In this document: positions 1 through 9,641 of the stretch, one piece after another | How the letters are laid out: each line of letters starts with the position of its first letter | How positions within the stretch are numbered: the first letter of the stretch is position 1 | Origin: Bacteroidales bacterium | GTDB taxonomy: Bacteria; Bacteroidota; Bacteroidia; Bacteroidales; WCHB1-69 | Direction of reading: 5' to 3' | DNA length: 51,370 nucleotides | NCBI GenBank assembly: GCA_017525505.1 | Contig: JAFXSR010000043.1 | Span: 1 to 51,370, forward strand | Program-made: the position numbers and the translations under genes | Notes under the pieces: model-generated | The model's input: the letters and a program-made list of their open reading frames with translations, nothing else | Database searches by the model: none | Told to the model about the DNA's origin: nothing

Positions 1-75
1 AATGTTTAATGTTTAATGTTTAATGTTTAGAGTTTAGAGTTTTTGGATTTTGAATTTTGAATTTTGAATAAAAAA
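1..75. repeat. Heptanucleotide tandem repeat tract
   Basis: The window opens with four copies of AATGTTT, then two of AGAGTTT, then three of the form GAATTTT. All units are seven bases long and AT-rich. Similar 7-base units occur at 16434-16520 and inside both NRPS genes. The tract is directly upstream of the GtrA-type gene and supplies most of its visible leader. Period and copies are seen directly; any function is unknown. Confidence 0.85.
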
Positions 76-111
76 AAAGCACATGCGGTAAAACCGCAAC
101 CAACGTATAAA

Positions 112-543
112 ATGGGAAACATTCAACAATTTTGCAACAAACAATACCAACAACACCGCAATTTCTTCTTATACGGTGTTATTGGCTGTGTGACAACGGC
201 CATTGACGTGGGGCTCTTCACCCTGCTTGCACATTGGAACATGCACGAGCTGCTGGCCAATACCATCAGCTACCAAGTGGCCATGGTCGCCAGTTTTTTC
301 CTGAACCGGGAGTTCAACTTCAAAATCAAGGACAAAGTGTGGCAGCGTTTTCTGTCGTTCTTCATTGTCAACCTCATCGGCTACGCTTTCAGTCAGCTGT
401 TGGTATTCCTCTTCATCACCAAATTCGGCATGAATGACTTTATCGGCAAGCTCTTGGCCACCATTTTAGCGGCGGTCTGCCAATTTCTCTTCATCAAGCA
501 TCTGACGTTCAAGGTAAAGAAGACGAAGAATAACGAGGTTTAA
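112..543 (+). CDS. GtrA-family membrane protein
   Basis: A 143-residue protein with four predicted membrane segments. The motif YGVIGCVTTAIDVGLF near the N-terminus and the SFFLNREFNFK segment after the second helix are typical of the GtrA/DPMS family (PF04138), small proteins thought to help flip lipid-linked sugars or to work with cell-surface glycosylation. The reading frame is open from a TTG at 64, but that would begin inside the AT-rich heptamer tract, so the ATG at 112 is preferred. The gene is convergent with the FISUMP gene (60 bases between stops). No glycosyltransferase partner is visible, as the window starts here. Family assignment is firm; substrate unknown. Confidence 0.85.
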   Translation: MGNIQQFCNKQYQQHRNFFLYGVIGCVTTAIDVGLFTLLAHWNMHELLANTISYQVAMVASFFLNREFNFKIKDKVWQRFLSFFIVNLIGYAFSQLLVFLFITKFGMNDFIGKLLATILAAVCQFLFIKHLTFKVKKTKNNEV

Positions 544-604
544 CCTACAAACAGAACAAACGGTATCCTGTCGAGAATAGTGAAGTATCACTCTATACCC
601 ACCA

Positions 605-3600
605 TCAAGGGGCAAGAGTAGTGAACTTCACCTCGTCACCATAGTAAGTTCCCTCCGCTTTAATCAGGAATGCCCGATAGGTGTATTCCGTGTTGCTGTC
701 CAAATTCATGAGTTGGTAGGTCATGGTCGTGCCATTGGTTATCACCTGCGTGTAAGAGGTGGCATCAGAAGCCTTCCACTCGAAGCCCCGTACAGCATTG
801 GGATTCTGCGCATAGTCAGGATCCGTTATCGTGCCGTGGAGGATGGCCGAAGAACTCGTAACATCGGTCGCTGCGCCAGTAGTTACCGCGGCATCCTTCA
901 GACAGCGTACCGAACGGCCATATTTCAGGGCATCGTACGCAAGGGCCACCACATCATACGTAACCATTCCAAGACGGAAGAAATATCCCGTAGAATCTGA
1001 ATTGGGCTGAGTTGTAGAGGACCAGAAGTGCGCATCTTTACCCGGATCAAATTCGCGTCCACCCAAACCAGTAACTGTATCTATGTTACCTCCAAGATTA
1101 TCGTACCAAGCACCAGCAGGAATAGCAGAGAAATAGGAGGCATCGTTGAGATAGTCCGGACCCTGATATTGCGGACTGCACGGTCTGGCAACAGCATCAT
1201 TATTAATGGTATATGTTATGGGGGGCGTTACAACATTAAACCAAAAATCCCGGGAAGCCACCGCTTTGGCCAAATTAGAATTGTCATTGTCGCACCAATA
1301 TTCGGGATGAGCTTTCAGATAAGTTATGAGATCACTCCAATCGTCATAACTCGGCACATGCCAGCCAGCTGGACAAAGCTTGTCACCAACTGTGGAGTAC
1401 CCGTTGTAATAGAAACCGAAGATGGAGTCCGGAGAAGTAGTCTGCTGTACAATGACATTGGTATCTTTATCCATATCATTCAACCGATAGTATGCGGGGA
1501 CTGTCGTCCCAATCTGATTAGAGATAGTACTGCCATCACGATATTTTGTGGTACGCAGGTTGGTCTTGGTCCAGCATTGGCTACCCACCTTCACCGTTTG
1601 GTAGAGATTGCCGTCAGCATCGGTCATGGTGCCGCAGGAGACTTCCGTATGGTTGGGAGTGGTGAAGGAGAGCTCCTCGCCATAGACGGTCTTGTTGTCG
1701 TATTTGACGAACGCCTTGTAGTCGTATTTGGTATTGGGGATAAGGTCGGTGAATGTATGGGTCATCTCATTCCCGCCAATGAGGTTCACGGTTTCATATT
1801 CGTAAACCCCATGGCTCTTCTTCCATTCAAAACCTTTCGCCTGTAGAGTCACATGGTCTGGATTGATGATCGTACCAGAGATGGTGGCCGACGTCAGCGC
1901 GATATTGGTGGCATTTCCGGTCGTGACAGTCGGCTTGATGGGCGTTTTGAACGTAAGTTCATCGCCGTAGTAAGTTTTGCCGTCGTAATTGATAAATGCC
2001 TTGAAGGTATATTGGGTGTCGGGGATAAGGTTTTCCAAAGTAATAATCAACTCCGTACCCGTAACATCCTTGACATTATAGTAAGATTTCGAAGACAACT
2101 TCCACTCAAAACCCTTCTTTACAATGACAATGCTATTGGGATTGATGATTGTACCGTGGAGTTTTGCTGATATAGTAGTCACTGCGGAGGTGCTATCGGT
2201 TGTTACGACAGGTTTGACGATGGTTGTGGTATCATCCATGATGCAACGTACAGAGAGGAGTTGGCTCTTTGGGTGATCATAACTTTGCAAAGCTTTGTCT
2301 GTATGGTACATGGAATAGTACTTGGCACTGAGATTATCGACGGAAGGCATCGCAGTCCAGAAATTGGCCAAAGCCTCAATAAACATGGGGTAATGTGATC
2401 CATAACTGAGATAAGCAGCAGGAACAGCGGTGAAGCCCGAAGCGTTGTTGTTTTCCAGATTATTACCTATGGAACAATCAACACCATTTGACGCCCACAT
2501 CAGACTGTCTGCCATGGCTTTGGCATTATTGGACAGATTATTGCCACAAGCATAGTTGGCTCTCAAATAGCTCGAAAGGACCATCCAATCACCGTCATTG
2601 GGTACATGCCAGCCGTCGGGACAGAGTTTGCTGTTGCCAGTATCCACGGCAGCATACCAGTTATAATAGAAGCCGAATGTCGAATCCGTATAGGCAGGAT
2701 AGTCGGGGAGGACATCTGCAGAAGAGGCGCGAGAGAAGGAAGCTGAAGCGGATTGTTCGGGATCAATATCCTCTGGAATAGCATTGCCGTTGCGGAACTT
2801 GGTGGTGCGCAAGTTGGTCTTGGTCCAGCACTGGGTACCGATCTGCACGGTCTCGTAGGCGTTTCCATCAGCATCCTGTAGTTTCTCATTGCCACAGGAA
2901 AATGCTGGGGGTTCAGGAGCCTGCGCCGGCACAGTATCTTTGAGGCAACGAACAGAAATGGCTTGTTCCTTATTACCCGTGTAAAAATTCACCATTTCTT
3001 CTGAATACGTCAAGGAACTAACCCACACTTGATTGTTGTCGGGCGTAAAAGTCCAGAAACGAGCGCTTTGGCTATAACCCATAAACGAATTTTCCCAATA
3101 ACCTGCCGGGAAAGCGGAGAAGCCTGAAGCATTATTGTTTCCCCGGTCGTTGCCCACCGCACAACTCTTGTCTTCGTTTTTCCAAGCATAAACAATTCCA
3201 TCATTTTGGTCAGTATATTTATGGGTACCGGCTAATGCACTGGCAATATAGTCGGTAGAATAATTACCGCACACGTAATCACTCTGGCTGCTCATATAGG
3301 TTGTCAACTGTTCCCACTCGGCTTTTGTCGGCACATGCCAGCCAGCGGGACAAAGACCCGTGTCAGCTGCTGCATAAGCGTTATAATACATGCCATAAAT
3401 AGAATCCGTATAATGCTCGGTAACGGCATCGCTGGTGGATGGGCGGTAGAAAGAAGCCGTCGCCAAGGACACATCCTGATTCTCGGCGATGGCATCACCA
3501 TTGCGGTAATGCGTGGTACGCAGGTTGGTCTTAGTCCAGCACTGTGTGCCAATCTGCACAGTCTCATATTGATGACCATCAACGTCGGCGATTTTGGAAA

Positions 3601-4363
3601 CACCGCAGGTGAAGGTTGTGGGATCAGAAATTCCCAAGGAGTCACGCAAGGCGGCTTTTTGTTCGGGAGTCATGGCTTCCACCACCTCAAGTAATTCCTG
3701 CACACTTATCCCTGGATACACGATATTCACCTCGGTATTGCCTTGTTGGTTGGCGGTGAAAATTTTCTTTGTGCCATCCTGCAAGGTAAAGCTTAACGTA
3801 TCATTATTAATGGCTGGTTTATTGTAGATTTCGGCCACACCACTCGTGGCATTCCAATCGGCATTGACCTGTGCCAGCACCACGGGAATAGCGTTTCGGA
3901 TAGCATTGGCAGTATCCCTCAGGGCATCATGCACGGCCACACTGTCATCATAAATCCTGTCATATACCGCAACCAACGCAGAAGCATTGGGATCCACGTC
4001 AGTGGCAAATTGCGCATTCAATGCGTAAGGTACCGCTGTTACCGCAGTGGTGTTCACAATGGTATTGGTGCCAAATGTCACCACCGTCTTGATGGTGGCG
4101 TTGTTCCATTTGATGGCCTCGTAGCCACTGACACTACCTATTTCGATTGAAAACAGGCCATTTGCATTGGTAGTGGTGGTCAGATCTGTCTCGCTATAGC
4201 TGTTTGAACCGTAAGTGATGGTCACATCCACTGTCACCGGCGTGTTGGTCACCAGACGGTTATTGGCATCACGCAATACGGCTTGGTAGCTTATTTTCGG
4301 CATCTGGGCCAAAGCCATAATGCATGTCATTATCAGTACAGTAAAAAGTAATATTCTTTTCAT
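605..4363 (-). CDS. Secreted protein with three FISUMP domains
   Basis: A 1252-residue exported protein. Residues 1-20 form a signal peptide ending in ALAQ. Residues about 20-245 are a domain shared with the upstream neighbour (starts PKISYQAVLRDANNRLV). Three FISUMP domains (Fibrobacter succinogenes major paralogous domain, TIGR02145) follow at about 250-475, 490-700 and 905-1155, each with GTQCWTKTNLRTT or GSQCWTKTNLRTT, a LCPAGWHVP/LCPDGWHVP core and a closing VRCLKD/VRCIMD. Three fibronectin-III-like sandwiches, with GFEWK and YTFKAF/YTYRAF-type strands and a closing FKTP/FTTP, lie at about 715-805, 810-900 and 1160-1252. No type IX sorting domain is seen at the C-terminus. The domain family is of unknown function and surface adhesion or binding is only a guess. 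It is 47 bases downstream of its shorter paralogue and probably cotranscribed with it. Confidence 0.88.
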   Translation of the reverse strand: MKRILLFTVLIMTCIMALAQMPKISYQAVLRDANNRLVTNTPVTVDVTITYGSNSYSETDLTTTTNANGLFSIEIGSVSGYEAIKWNNATIKTVVTFGTNTIVNTTAVTAVPYALNAQFATDVDPNASALVAVYDRIYDDSVAVHDALRDTANAIRNAIPVVLAQVNADWNATSGVAEIYNKPAINNDTLSFTLQDGTKKIFTANQQGNTEVNIVYPGISVQELLEVVEAMTPEQKAALRDSLGISDPTTFTCGVSKIADVDGHQYETVQIGTQCWTKTNLRTTHYRNGDAIAENQDVSLATASFYRPSTSDAVTEHYTDSIYGMYYNAYAAADTGLCPAGWHVPTKAEWEQLTTYMSSQSDYVCGNYSTDYIASALAGTHKYTDQNDGIVYAWKNEDKSCAVGNDRGNNNASGFSAFPAGYWENSFMGYSQSARFWTFTPDNNQVWVSSLTYSEEMVNFYTGNKEQAISVRCLKDTVPAQAPEPPAFSCGNEKLQDADGNAYETVQIGTQCWTKTNLRTTKFRNGNAIPEDIDPEQSASASFSRASSADVLPDYPAYTDSTFGFYYNWYAAVDTGNSKLCPDGWHVPNDGDWMVLSSYLRANYACGNNLSNNAKAMADSLMWASNGVDCSIGNNLENNNASGFTAVPAAYLSYGSHYPMFIEALANFWTAMPSVDNLSAKYYSMYHTDKALQSYDHPKSQLLSVRCIMDDTTTIVKPVVTTDSTSAVTTISAKLHGTIINPNSIVIVKKGFEWKLSSKSYYNVKDVTGTELIITLENLIPDTQYTFKAFINYDGKTYYGDELTFKTPIKPTVTTGNATNIALTSATISGTIINPDHVTLQAKGFEWKKSHGVYEYETVNLIGGNEMTHTFTDLIPNTKYDYKAFVKYDNKTVYGEELSFTTPNHTEVSCGTMTDADGNLYQTVKVGSQCWTKTNLRTTKYRDGSTISNQIGTTVPAYYRLNDMDKDTNVIVQQTTSPDSIFGFYYNGYSTVGDKLCPAGWHVPSYDDWSDLITYLKAHPEYWCDNDNSNLAKAVASRDFWFNVVTPPITYTINNDAVARPCSPQYQGPDYLNDASYFSAIPAGAWYDNLGGNIDTVTGLGGREFDPGKDAHFWSSTTQPNSDSTGYFFRLGMVTYDVVALAYDALKYGRSVRCLKDAAVTTGAATDVTSSSAILHGTITDPDYAQNPNAVRGFEWKASDATSYTQVITNGTTMTYQLMNLDSNTEYTYRAFLIKAEGTYYGDEVKFTTLAP

Positions 4364-4410
4364 TTTTTCCTGTCTGTTTTATGGTGCAAATACTTTACTC
4401 TAAATGATTG

Positions 4411-5184
4411 TCACGGTTGTGGATTTCCGGAGGAAGTACCGTCCACTCCCAGTGCCTGTCGCATAGCAGCCTTCTGCGCCGGGGTCATCTGTCCCACCGC
4501 ATCAAGAATATCCTGAGGTGTCACTGTATATGGAGGAATTACCACCTCGGTATTACCTGCCTGATTCGCCGTAAAAATCTTCTCTGTGCCATCGGGCAAG
4601 GTGATAATCAGCCTACCATTGTTGATATCGGGTTTGTTGTAGATTTCGGCAGGACCGCTTGTGGCTGACCAGTCCGCATTGACCTGTGGCGGCACCACGG
4701 GAATAGCGCCACGAATGGCAATGGCGGTATCCTTCAAAGCATCGTGCAGTGCCGCACTATCTTGCTGAATCCTGTCATACACTGAGGTCAACACTGCACT
4801 GTTCGGATCCACATCGGCGGCAAGTCTTGCATTCAAGGCGTAGGGCACCGCTGTCACCGAGGTGCTGTTTTCAATGGTATTGGCACCAAATTTCAACGCA
4901 GTTGTGATGGTGGCGTTGCTCCAGTCGATATTCTCAAAACCACTGGCATTGCCGATTAATAACGACAGCAAACCGTTTGCGTTGGTAGTGCCTGTCAAAC
5001 CTGTCTCTGTGTAGGTGTGTGAACCGTAGGAAACCGTCACATCCACCGTCACTTCAGTGTTAGCAACCAAGCGGTTGTTGGCATCGCGTACTACCGCCTG
5101 GTAGCTTATTTTCGGAGTTTGGGCAAACGCTGCCAAAAACGCCATCATCAATACCGCAAAAAGAAAAATCTTTTTCATCTTCAT
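4411..5184 (-). CDS. Secreted protein, paralogue of the FISUMP protein N-terminus
   Basis: A 257-residue protein with a signal peptide (MKMKKIFLFAVLMMAFLAAF, then AQ). Its whole mature length aligns with residues 20-245 of the next gene: KISYQAVVRDANNRL, VTAVPYALNARLAADVDPN, PAEIYNKPDINN and MTPAQKAAMRQALG have close counterparts there. It ends just where the first FISUMP domain would begin. The N-terminal domain is of a kind often found in Bacteroidetes surface proteins in front of other modules; its role is unknown. The two genes are probably a tandem duplication in which this copy never had, or lost, the FISUMP part. First gene of the two-gene unit. Confidence 0.8.
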   Translation of the reverse strand: MKMKKIFLFAVLMMAFLAAFAQTPKISYQAVVRDANNRLVANTEVTVDVTVSYGSHTYTETGLTGTTNANGLLSLLIGNASGFENIDWSNATITTALKFGANTIENSTSVTAVPYALNARLAADVDPNSAVLTSVYDRIQQDSAALHDALKDTAIAIRGAIPVVPPQVNADWSATSGPAEIYNKPDINNGRLIITLPDGTEKIFTANQAGNTEVVIPPYTVTPQDILDAVGQMTPAQKAAMRQALGVDGTSSGNPQP

Positions 5185-5236
5185 CTATTTGATTATCAAT
5201 AAATTACTTGCGTAATTAAGTTTAAAAAACAACTTG

Positions 5237-5270
5237 CAAAGGTACACAAAATCCTCGAATTATGTACCAA
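5237..5270 (-). promoter_or_regulatory. Candidate promoter for the FISUMP pair
   Basis: On the minus strand a TACCTTTG box (5237-5244) fits the Bacteroidetes -7 consensus TAnnTTTG. A TTG at 5268-5270 lies 23 bases upstream. The box is about 53 bases before the ATG at 5184. Found by eye. Confidence 0.5.
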
Positions 5271-5317
5271 TGGATAAAATTTTGTATAGATACAACGACC
5301 CCATTGCTTCACATATA

Positions 5318-6553
5318 TTACCGTCCTATACTTCTCTCCAATTCTACTAACGCCACCATACAATCATAAACGCTAGTGGCATAGTCTTTTTGGATCTCAT
5401 TATACGTATGCTGGGCAGTCAAAACTTCCAGCAAAGAAGTTTCGCCACGTTGATAGGCAAACAGTTTGCCATTCAATACCTGTTGGGCACTGGTCATCAG
5501 AACTTCGTTATAATTTTTCACCTTCTGAAGAGACGCCTGATAGACATTATACGCCCTGATCACCTCGCCCTGGATAGAATTTCTGATGGACAAGCTTTGC
5601 AACTGGGCCTGTTGTTGCCGGAGTTTACTGGCTTTGCGCACCCCTGAATTGACACTCAGCACAGGCAAAGGTATGGTCAGTCCCACACTATACCCCACAT
5701 ATTCAGGAGCCGGGGCTTCCTCATTACGCACTCTCGTGTTATAATTGGCACCTAACACCAATTCAACGTCAGGAATCCGTTCCCGTATGGCCAACTTTTC
5801 CTCCTGTTTGGCCAGTGTGACCGACTCCTCGGCGGCACGCAAGTCCGAGCGGTTTCTATAAGCGCTGTCCAGCAATTGCTGAAGGTCGCAATCCAGGGTT
5901 GGCATTTCCAGACGTCCTTCTATACTTTGTGTTCCCCTTGAAGGGTCACCACAACGCTCGTCAAGCGACACCAGCGCATTCATGTATTCGGTCTGCCTGC
6001 CCTTGTATTCCTGTTGTGCCTGGAATTGTTCCAAATGGCTTTGCAGCATATCCAACTCTGAAATTTCTCCCCTGGCGAACCTCAAACTATCACTATTAAA
6101 CAAAGCGGAAACATACTGGTAAGCCTGAGAATCAATCAACACGAGCTCCTTAGCCAAAAGGGCATTATAAAAATCGATGGTTGCATCCGCCTTCAGATTT
6201 CGCCAATAGTCATCAAAAGACGCTTGGGTCACAGACAATCTCTGTTTGGCCACCTTCACTCTGCCCGAAAGTTTGCTGAAAGAAATAGACTTGCTGAGTT
6301 CAGCCGACACCGACTGTCCCATAGCGATAGACCAATCGCTATTGTTACCATACTCGAACGAAAGGGAGGGGTCGTCAACAGCACGCGCTGCCTTGACTTC
6401 CGCATTACCGATGGCCATATTAAGCTCTTCCGACACATAATCGGCATTCTGTTTTTTTATCAAGTCGATATAGGTGTTATAATCCAAAGACTGGGCGTTT
6501 GCTTCCACCATAAAAAGCACAAACACAATGCCCGTTAGTATTTTCTTATTCAT
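5318..6553 (-). CDS. TolC-type outer membrane efflux protein (CusC/CzcC-like)
   Basis: A 411-residue outer membrane factor. It has a signal peptide (MNKKILTGIVFVLFMVEANA) and two repeats of the long helical TolC pattern (about residues 30-210 and 220-405); segments such as YNALLAKELVLIDSQAY and GETSLLEVLTAQHTYNEIQ are typical of the family (PF02321). It would form the channel across the outer membrane for the RND pump encoded just upstream. The frame is open to an ATG at 6571, but the ATG at 6553 begins a clean signal peptide and overlaps the pump gene by only 8 bases, so 6553 is chosen. Last gene of the metal-efflux operon. Confidence 0.9.
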   Translation of the reverse strand: MNKKILTGIVFVLFMVEANAQSLDYNTYIDLIKKQNADYVSEELNMAIGNAEVKAARAVDDPSLSFEYGNNSDWSIAMGQSVSAELSKSISFSKLSGRVKVAKQRLSVTQASFDDYWRNLKADATIDFYNALLAKELVLIDSQAYQYVSALFNSDSLRFARGEISELDMLQSHLEQFQAQQEYKGRQTEYMNALVSLDERCGDPSRGTQSIEGRLEMPTLDCDLQQLLDSAYRNRSDLRAAEESVTLAKQEEKLAIRERIPDVELVLGANYNTRVRNEEAPAPEYVGYSVGLTIPLPVLSVNSGVRKASKLRQQQAQLQSLSIRNSIQGEVIRAYNVYQASLQKVKNYNEVLMTSAQQVLNGKLFAYQRGETSLLEVLTAQHTYNEIQKDYATSVYDCMVALVELERSIGR

Positions 6554-9500
6554 TTTCTCTTCTTTTTTCAATCAAATAATAAAGGGTGGGAAGCACAAAA
6601 AGTGTCACCACAGTGGCGAACAGGAGTCCATAGACAATCACTGTAGCCAATGGTCGCTGGACATCGCTACCGATACCTGTGGATATTGAAGCGGGGAAAA
6701 GGCCAAACACGGCCACTGTAGCGGTAAGAAGGATGGGGCGCATACGGTGTGCGGCACCTTGGATGGTTGCCTGCCGAATCTCAACGCCTTCCTCACGTAG
6801 ATTATTGATATGGGAAATCATAATCAATCCATTTTGTATTGCCACACCTATCAAGGCGATAAAACCAACTGCCGAAGACACGTTGAGGGTCATGCCCCGC
6901 ACATTGAGAGCCAGCAATCCGCCGAAGAGGGCCAATGGGACCACAATCATCAGCAATGCGGCTTGGCGGACCTTGCCAAAGGCAAAAATCAGCAGGACAA
7001 ACATCACTGCCAACACCAACGGCACCACCAGTCCCAAACGGCCAAAGGCCCTGTTCCGGTTCTCAAACTGTCCTGCCCAGTGCAAGGAGGTCTGTTCGGG
7101 ATCATACACGACCTGTTCCTTGATTCTCTGGTTTGCCTCGTTGACAAAGCTTGTCAAGTCGGTTCCTCTAAGGTTCAGTCGCACCAGTGTATATCTGCGG
7201 TTCATCTCCCTCATAATCATATTCGCGCCCAAATCCATACGGATATCCGCCACTGCCGACAAGGGTATTTTGGCGCCTTCGGAATTGGTGAGGAGCAATG
7301 CCCCTATTTTCTCGGGAGTATCGCGATAACTCTCGGCATATCGACAAGTCACATCATAAACTTTGCTACCCTGATAAATCTGGGAGATGGCCTTCCCTCC
7401 GACCGCCAACTCTATCAACTGTGCCACATCCGACACATTGAGTCCATACTGCGCTATTCGGTCGCGGTCAACGATGATTTTGAGCTGGGGGGTGGGTGGT
7501 TCCTGGTCGATGGCGACATCCGTGGCGCCGGGTATTTCCGAGAGTACTTTGACCACCTGTTCTGCCACTGTCCTACTCTGTTCATTATCATCAGAATAAA
7601 TCTTCAATGCCAAATCGCTATGCGTACCGGCAATCTGATCCATCACCATATCGATAATCGGTTGGCTGAATCCCACCTGGTAGCCAGGCATTCTTGCTAT
7701 TGAATCAGACATGGCCTCTACCAGTTCTGCCTTGGTACGCTTGCTCTTCCAAGTCCTGTATGGCTCAAGACCGATGCTCACCTCAACATGCGACAAACTG
7801 AAACATTCCGCCCCCTCATCGTCACGTCCCAACTGAGTCATCACGTATGATGTCTCATCGAAACTTTTGAGCGTATGTCGCAAATCATCGGACATCTTTT
7901 TGGCTTGGTCGATTGAAATACCCGAAGGCAACTGCACCTGAACCCATACCGAGCCCTCGTCCAATGCGGGAAGGAAGTCCTTTCCCACGGTATAAGCCAA
8001 AACGCCAGAGCCAAGTAAGATGACCACCAGCACCACAACCATCATGCGACCTTTGGAGATGATCTTTTCGACTCTGTGCTCGTAGGCTTCATTCAGTTTT
8101 TCGAGCCAAGGATTACGGTATATCTTGCGGGGCTTACGATAGGTTAAATAGGACAAGCACGGCGTCAGCAGCAAAGCGACCAGCAGTGCCCCAAACAATG
8201 CGTACCCTACAGTATAGGCCATCGGCGTAAACAACTTACGTTCCACATGCTCGAAGGCAAAGAGCGGCATATAGGCGGTGATAATAATGATGGTAGAGAA
8301 AAATATCGAGCGTCCCACCAAACCCGCGCGGTGTTTCACCACCTGCTCGTCCAGCGGAACCCCGGGCCTGGTTTCTCGTTCTTTCAGGATGGTTTCCATC
8401 ATGACGATAGCGCCATCGACCAAGATTCCGAAGTCAATGGCTCCCAACGACAACAGGTTGGCAGGCACATTGGTAATCTTCATCAAAACAAAGGCCACCA
8501 ACAAAGCGATGGGAATGGTAATGGCCACCAAAGCAGACCCGCGCCAATCTCTCAGATAGATAAAGAGCAACACCACTACCAAAAGCATACCTATGAGCAA
8601 GGTGTGCATCACCGTTTTTAAGGTTTCACCCACCAAGTCCGTACGGTCAAGGTAGGGATGGATTTTCACGCCCGGAGGAAGCACCTCTTCATTGAGTTCA
8701 TCTACCGCGACGTGTATGCGGTCGAGCACATCCGAAGGATTCTCTCCACGCAACATCTGCACAATGCCTTCCACCGCATCATCGTAATCACGCTGATCAT
8801 CACTGAAACCCAGGACACCTTTTCGCTCCAGCATTCCATATTTCAAATCCCCTAAATCCCTTAAAAAGACAGGAATCCCTTCGTGCGACTTGATTACGAT
8901 ATTACCCAGTCCTTCCAAATCGCTGACCAGACCTATCCCCCTGATCACATAACTGAGACTTCCTTCGGAAATCATACTACCACCCGCATTGAGGTTGTTT
9001 TCCTCGATTTTCTCTGTAATATCATCAAGACTGATACCGTACGCAGTAAGACGTTCCGGTTTGAGTTCTATCTGATACTGTGTGGTGATGCCACCGTAGT
9101 TACTCACATCAGCGACACCCGCAATTTGACGCAAATACGGAATAATCGTCCATTTGTGGATATCCGTCAGGCTTCGCAGGTCATGACTGCCATCAGGGCT
9201 CTCCACCACATAACGGAAGATTTCACCGGTAGGCGAAGTCAACGGGTTCAACTCAGGTGTCGCATCAAAAGGAAGTTCAATGCCAACCAGACGCTCCGTC
9301 ACACGCTGGCGTGCCCAATAATCATCCACACCATCATCGAAAACCAATACGACTGTGGATAAACCGAAAGCATTCTTGCTTCGCATGGTGTTCAAACCCG
9401 GCAAACCATTAACTGCGCGTTCCACAGGGATAGTAATCTGCTGTTCAATCTCTTCGGCGGCCAAACCGGGAACCTGGGTCACCACCTGTACTGTCGTGTC

Positions 9501-9629
9501 CGATATGTCCGGATAGGCATCAATAGACAAACCATTCCAAGCTATAACACCCACTATGCATAGCAGGGCAAAAATCGAGATCATTAAAATCTCATGGTCA
9601 ATCGACCAGTTAACAAGCTTCTTGATCAT
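6546..9629 (-). CDS. Heavy-metal RND efflux pump (CzcA/CusA family)
   Basis: A 1027-residue inner membrane proton-driven pump, the normal length for the heavy-metal branch of RND transporters. The N-terminus (KLVNWSIDHEILM) is followed by a membrane helix and the periplasmic porter domain; the fourth-helix motif DFGILVDGAIVMMET matches the HME-RND signature with its two acidic residues used in proton transfer. The second half has the usual repeat, ending in a helix (VIVYGLLFATVVTLFVLPTL). The family exports divalent cations such as Co, Zn and Cd, or Cu(I)/Ag(I); the sequence alone does not settle the metal. It is 12 bases downstream of the fusion protein and overlaps the TolC-type gene. Confidence 0.93.
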   Translation of the reverse strand: MIKKLVNWSIDHEILMISIFALLCIVGVIAWNGLSIDAYPDISDTTVQVVTQVPGLAAEEIEQQITIPVERAVNGLPGLNTMRSKNAFGLSTVVLVFDDGVDDYWARQRVTERLVGIELPFDATPELNPLTSPTGEIFRYVVESPDGSHDLRSLTDIHKWTIIPYLRQIAGVADVSNYGGITTQYQIELKPERLTAYGISLDDITEKIEENNLNAGGSMISEGSLSYVIRGIGLVSDLEGLGNIVIKSHEGIPVFLRDLGDLKYGMLERKGVLGFSDDQRDYDDAVEGIVQMLRGENPSDVLDRIHVAVDELNEEVLPPGVKIHPYLDRTDLVGETLKTVMHTLLIGMLLVVVLLFIYLRDWRGSALVAITIPIALLVAFVLMKITNVPANLLSLGAIDFGILVDGAIVMMETILKERETRPGVPLDEQVVKHRAGLVGRSIFFSTIIIITAYMPLFAFEHVERKLFTPMAYTVGYALFGALLVALLLTPCLSYLTYRKPRKIYRNPWLEKLNEAYEHRVEKIISKGRMMVVVLVVILLGSGVLAYTVGKDFLPALDEGSVWVQVQLPSGISIDQAKKMSDDLRHTLKSFDETSYVMTQLGRDDEGAECFSLSHVEVSIGLEPYRTWKSKRTKAELVEAMSDSIARMPGYQVGFSQPIIDMVMDQIAGTHSDLALKIYSDDNEQSRTVAEQVVKVLSEIPGATDVAIDQEPPTPQLKIIVDRDRIAQYGLNVSDVAQLIELAVGGKAISQIYQGSKVYDVTCRYAESYRDTPEKIGALLLTNSEGAKIPLSAVADIRMDLGANMIMREMNRRYTLVRLNLRGTDLTSFVNEANQRIKEQVVYDPEQTSLHWAGQFENRNRAFGRLGLVVPLVLAVMFVLLIFAFGKVRQAALLMIVVPLALFGGLLALNVRGMTLNVSSAVGFIALIGVAIQNGLIMISHINNLREEGVEIRQATIQGAAHRMRPILLTATVAVFGLFPASISTGIGSDVQRPLATVIVYGLLFATVVTLFVLPTLYYLIEKRRENE

Positions 9630-9641
9630 AATGATTTCAAT

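Noticed and set aside
64..111. TTG start of the GtrA-type gene at 64
   Set aside because: It lies within the heptamer tract and adds a Lys-rich stretch not typical of the family; the ATG at 112 fits better.
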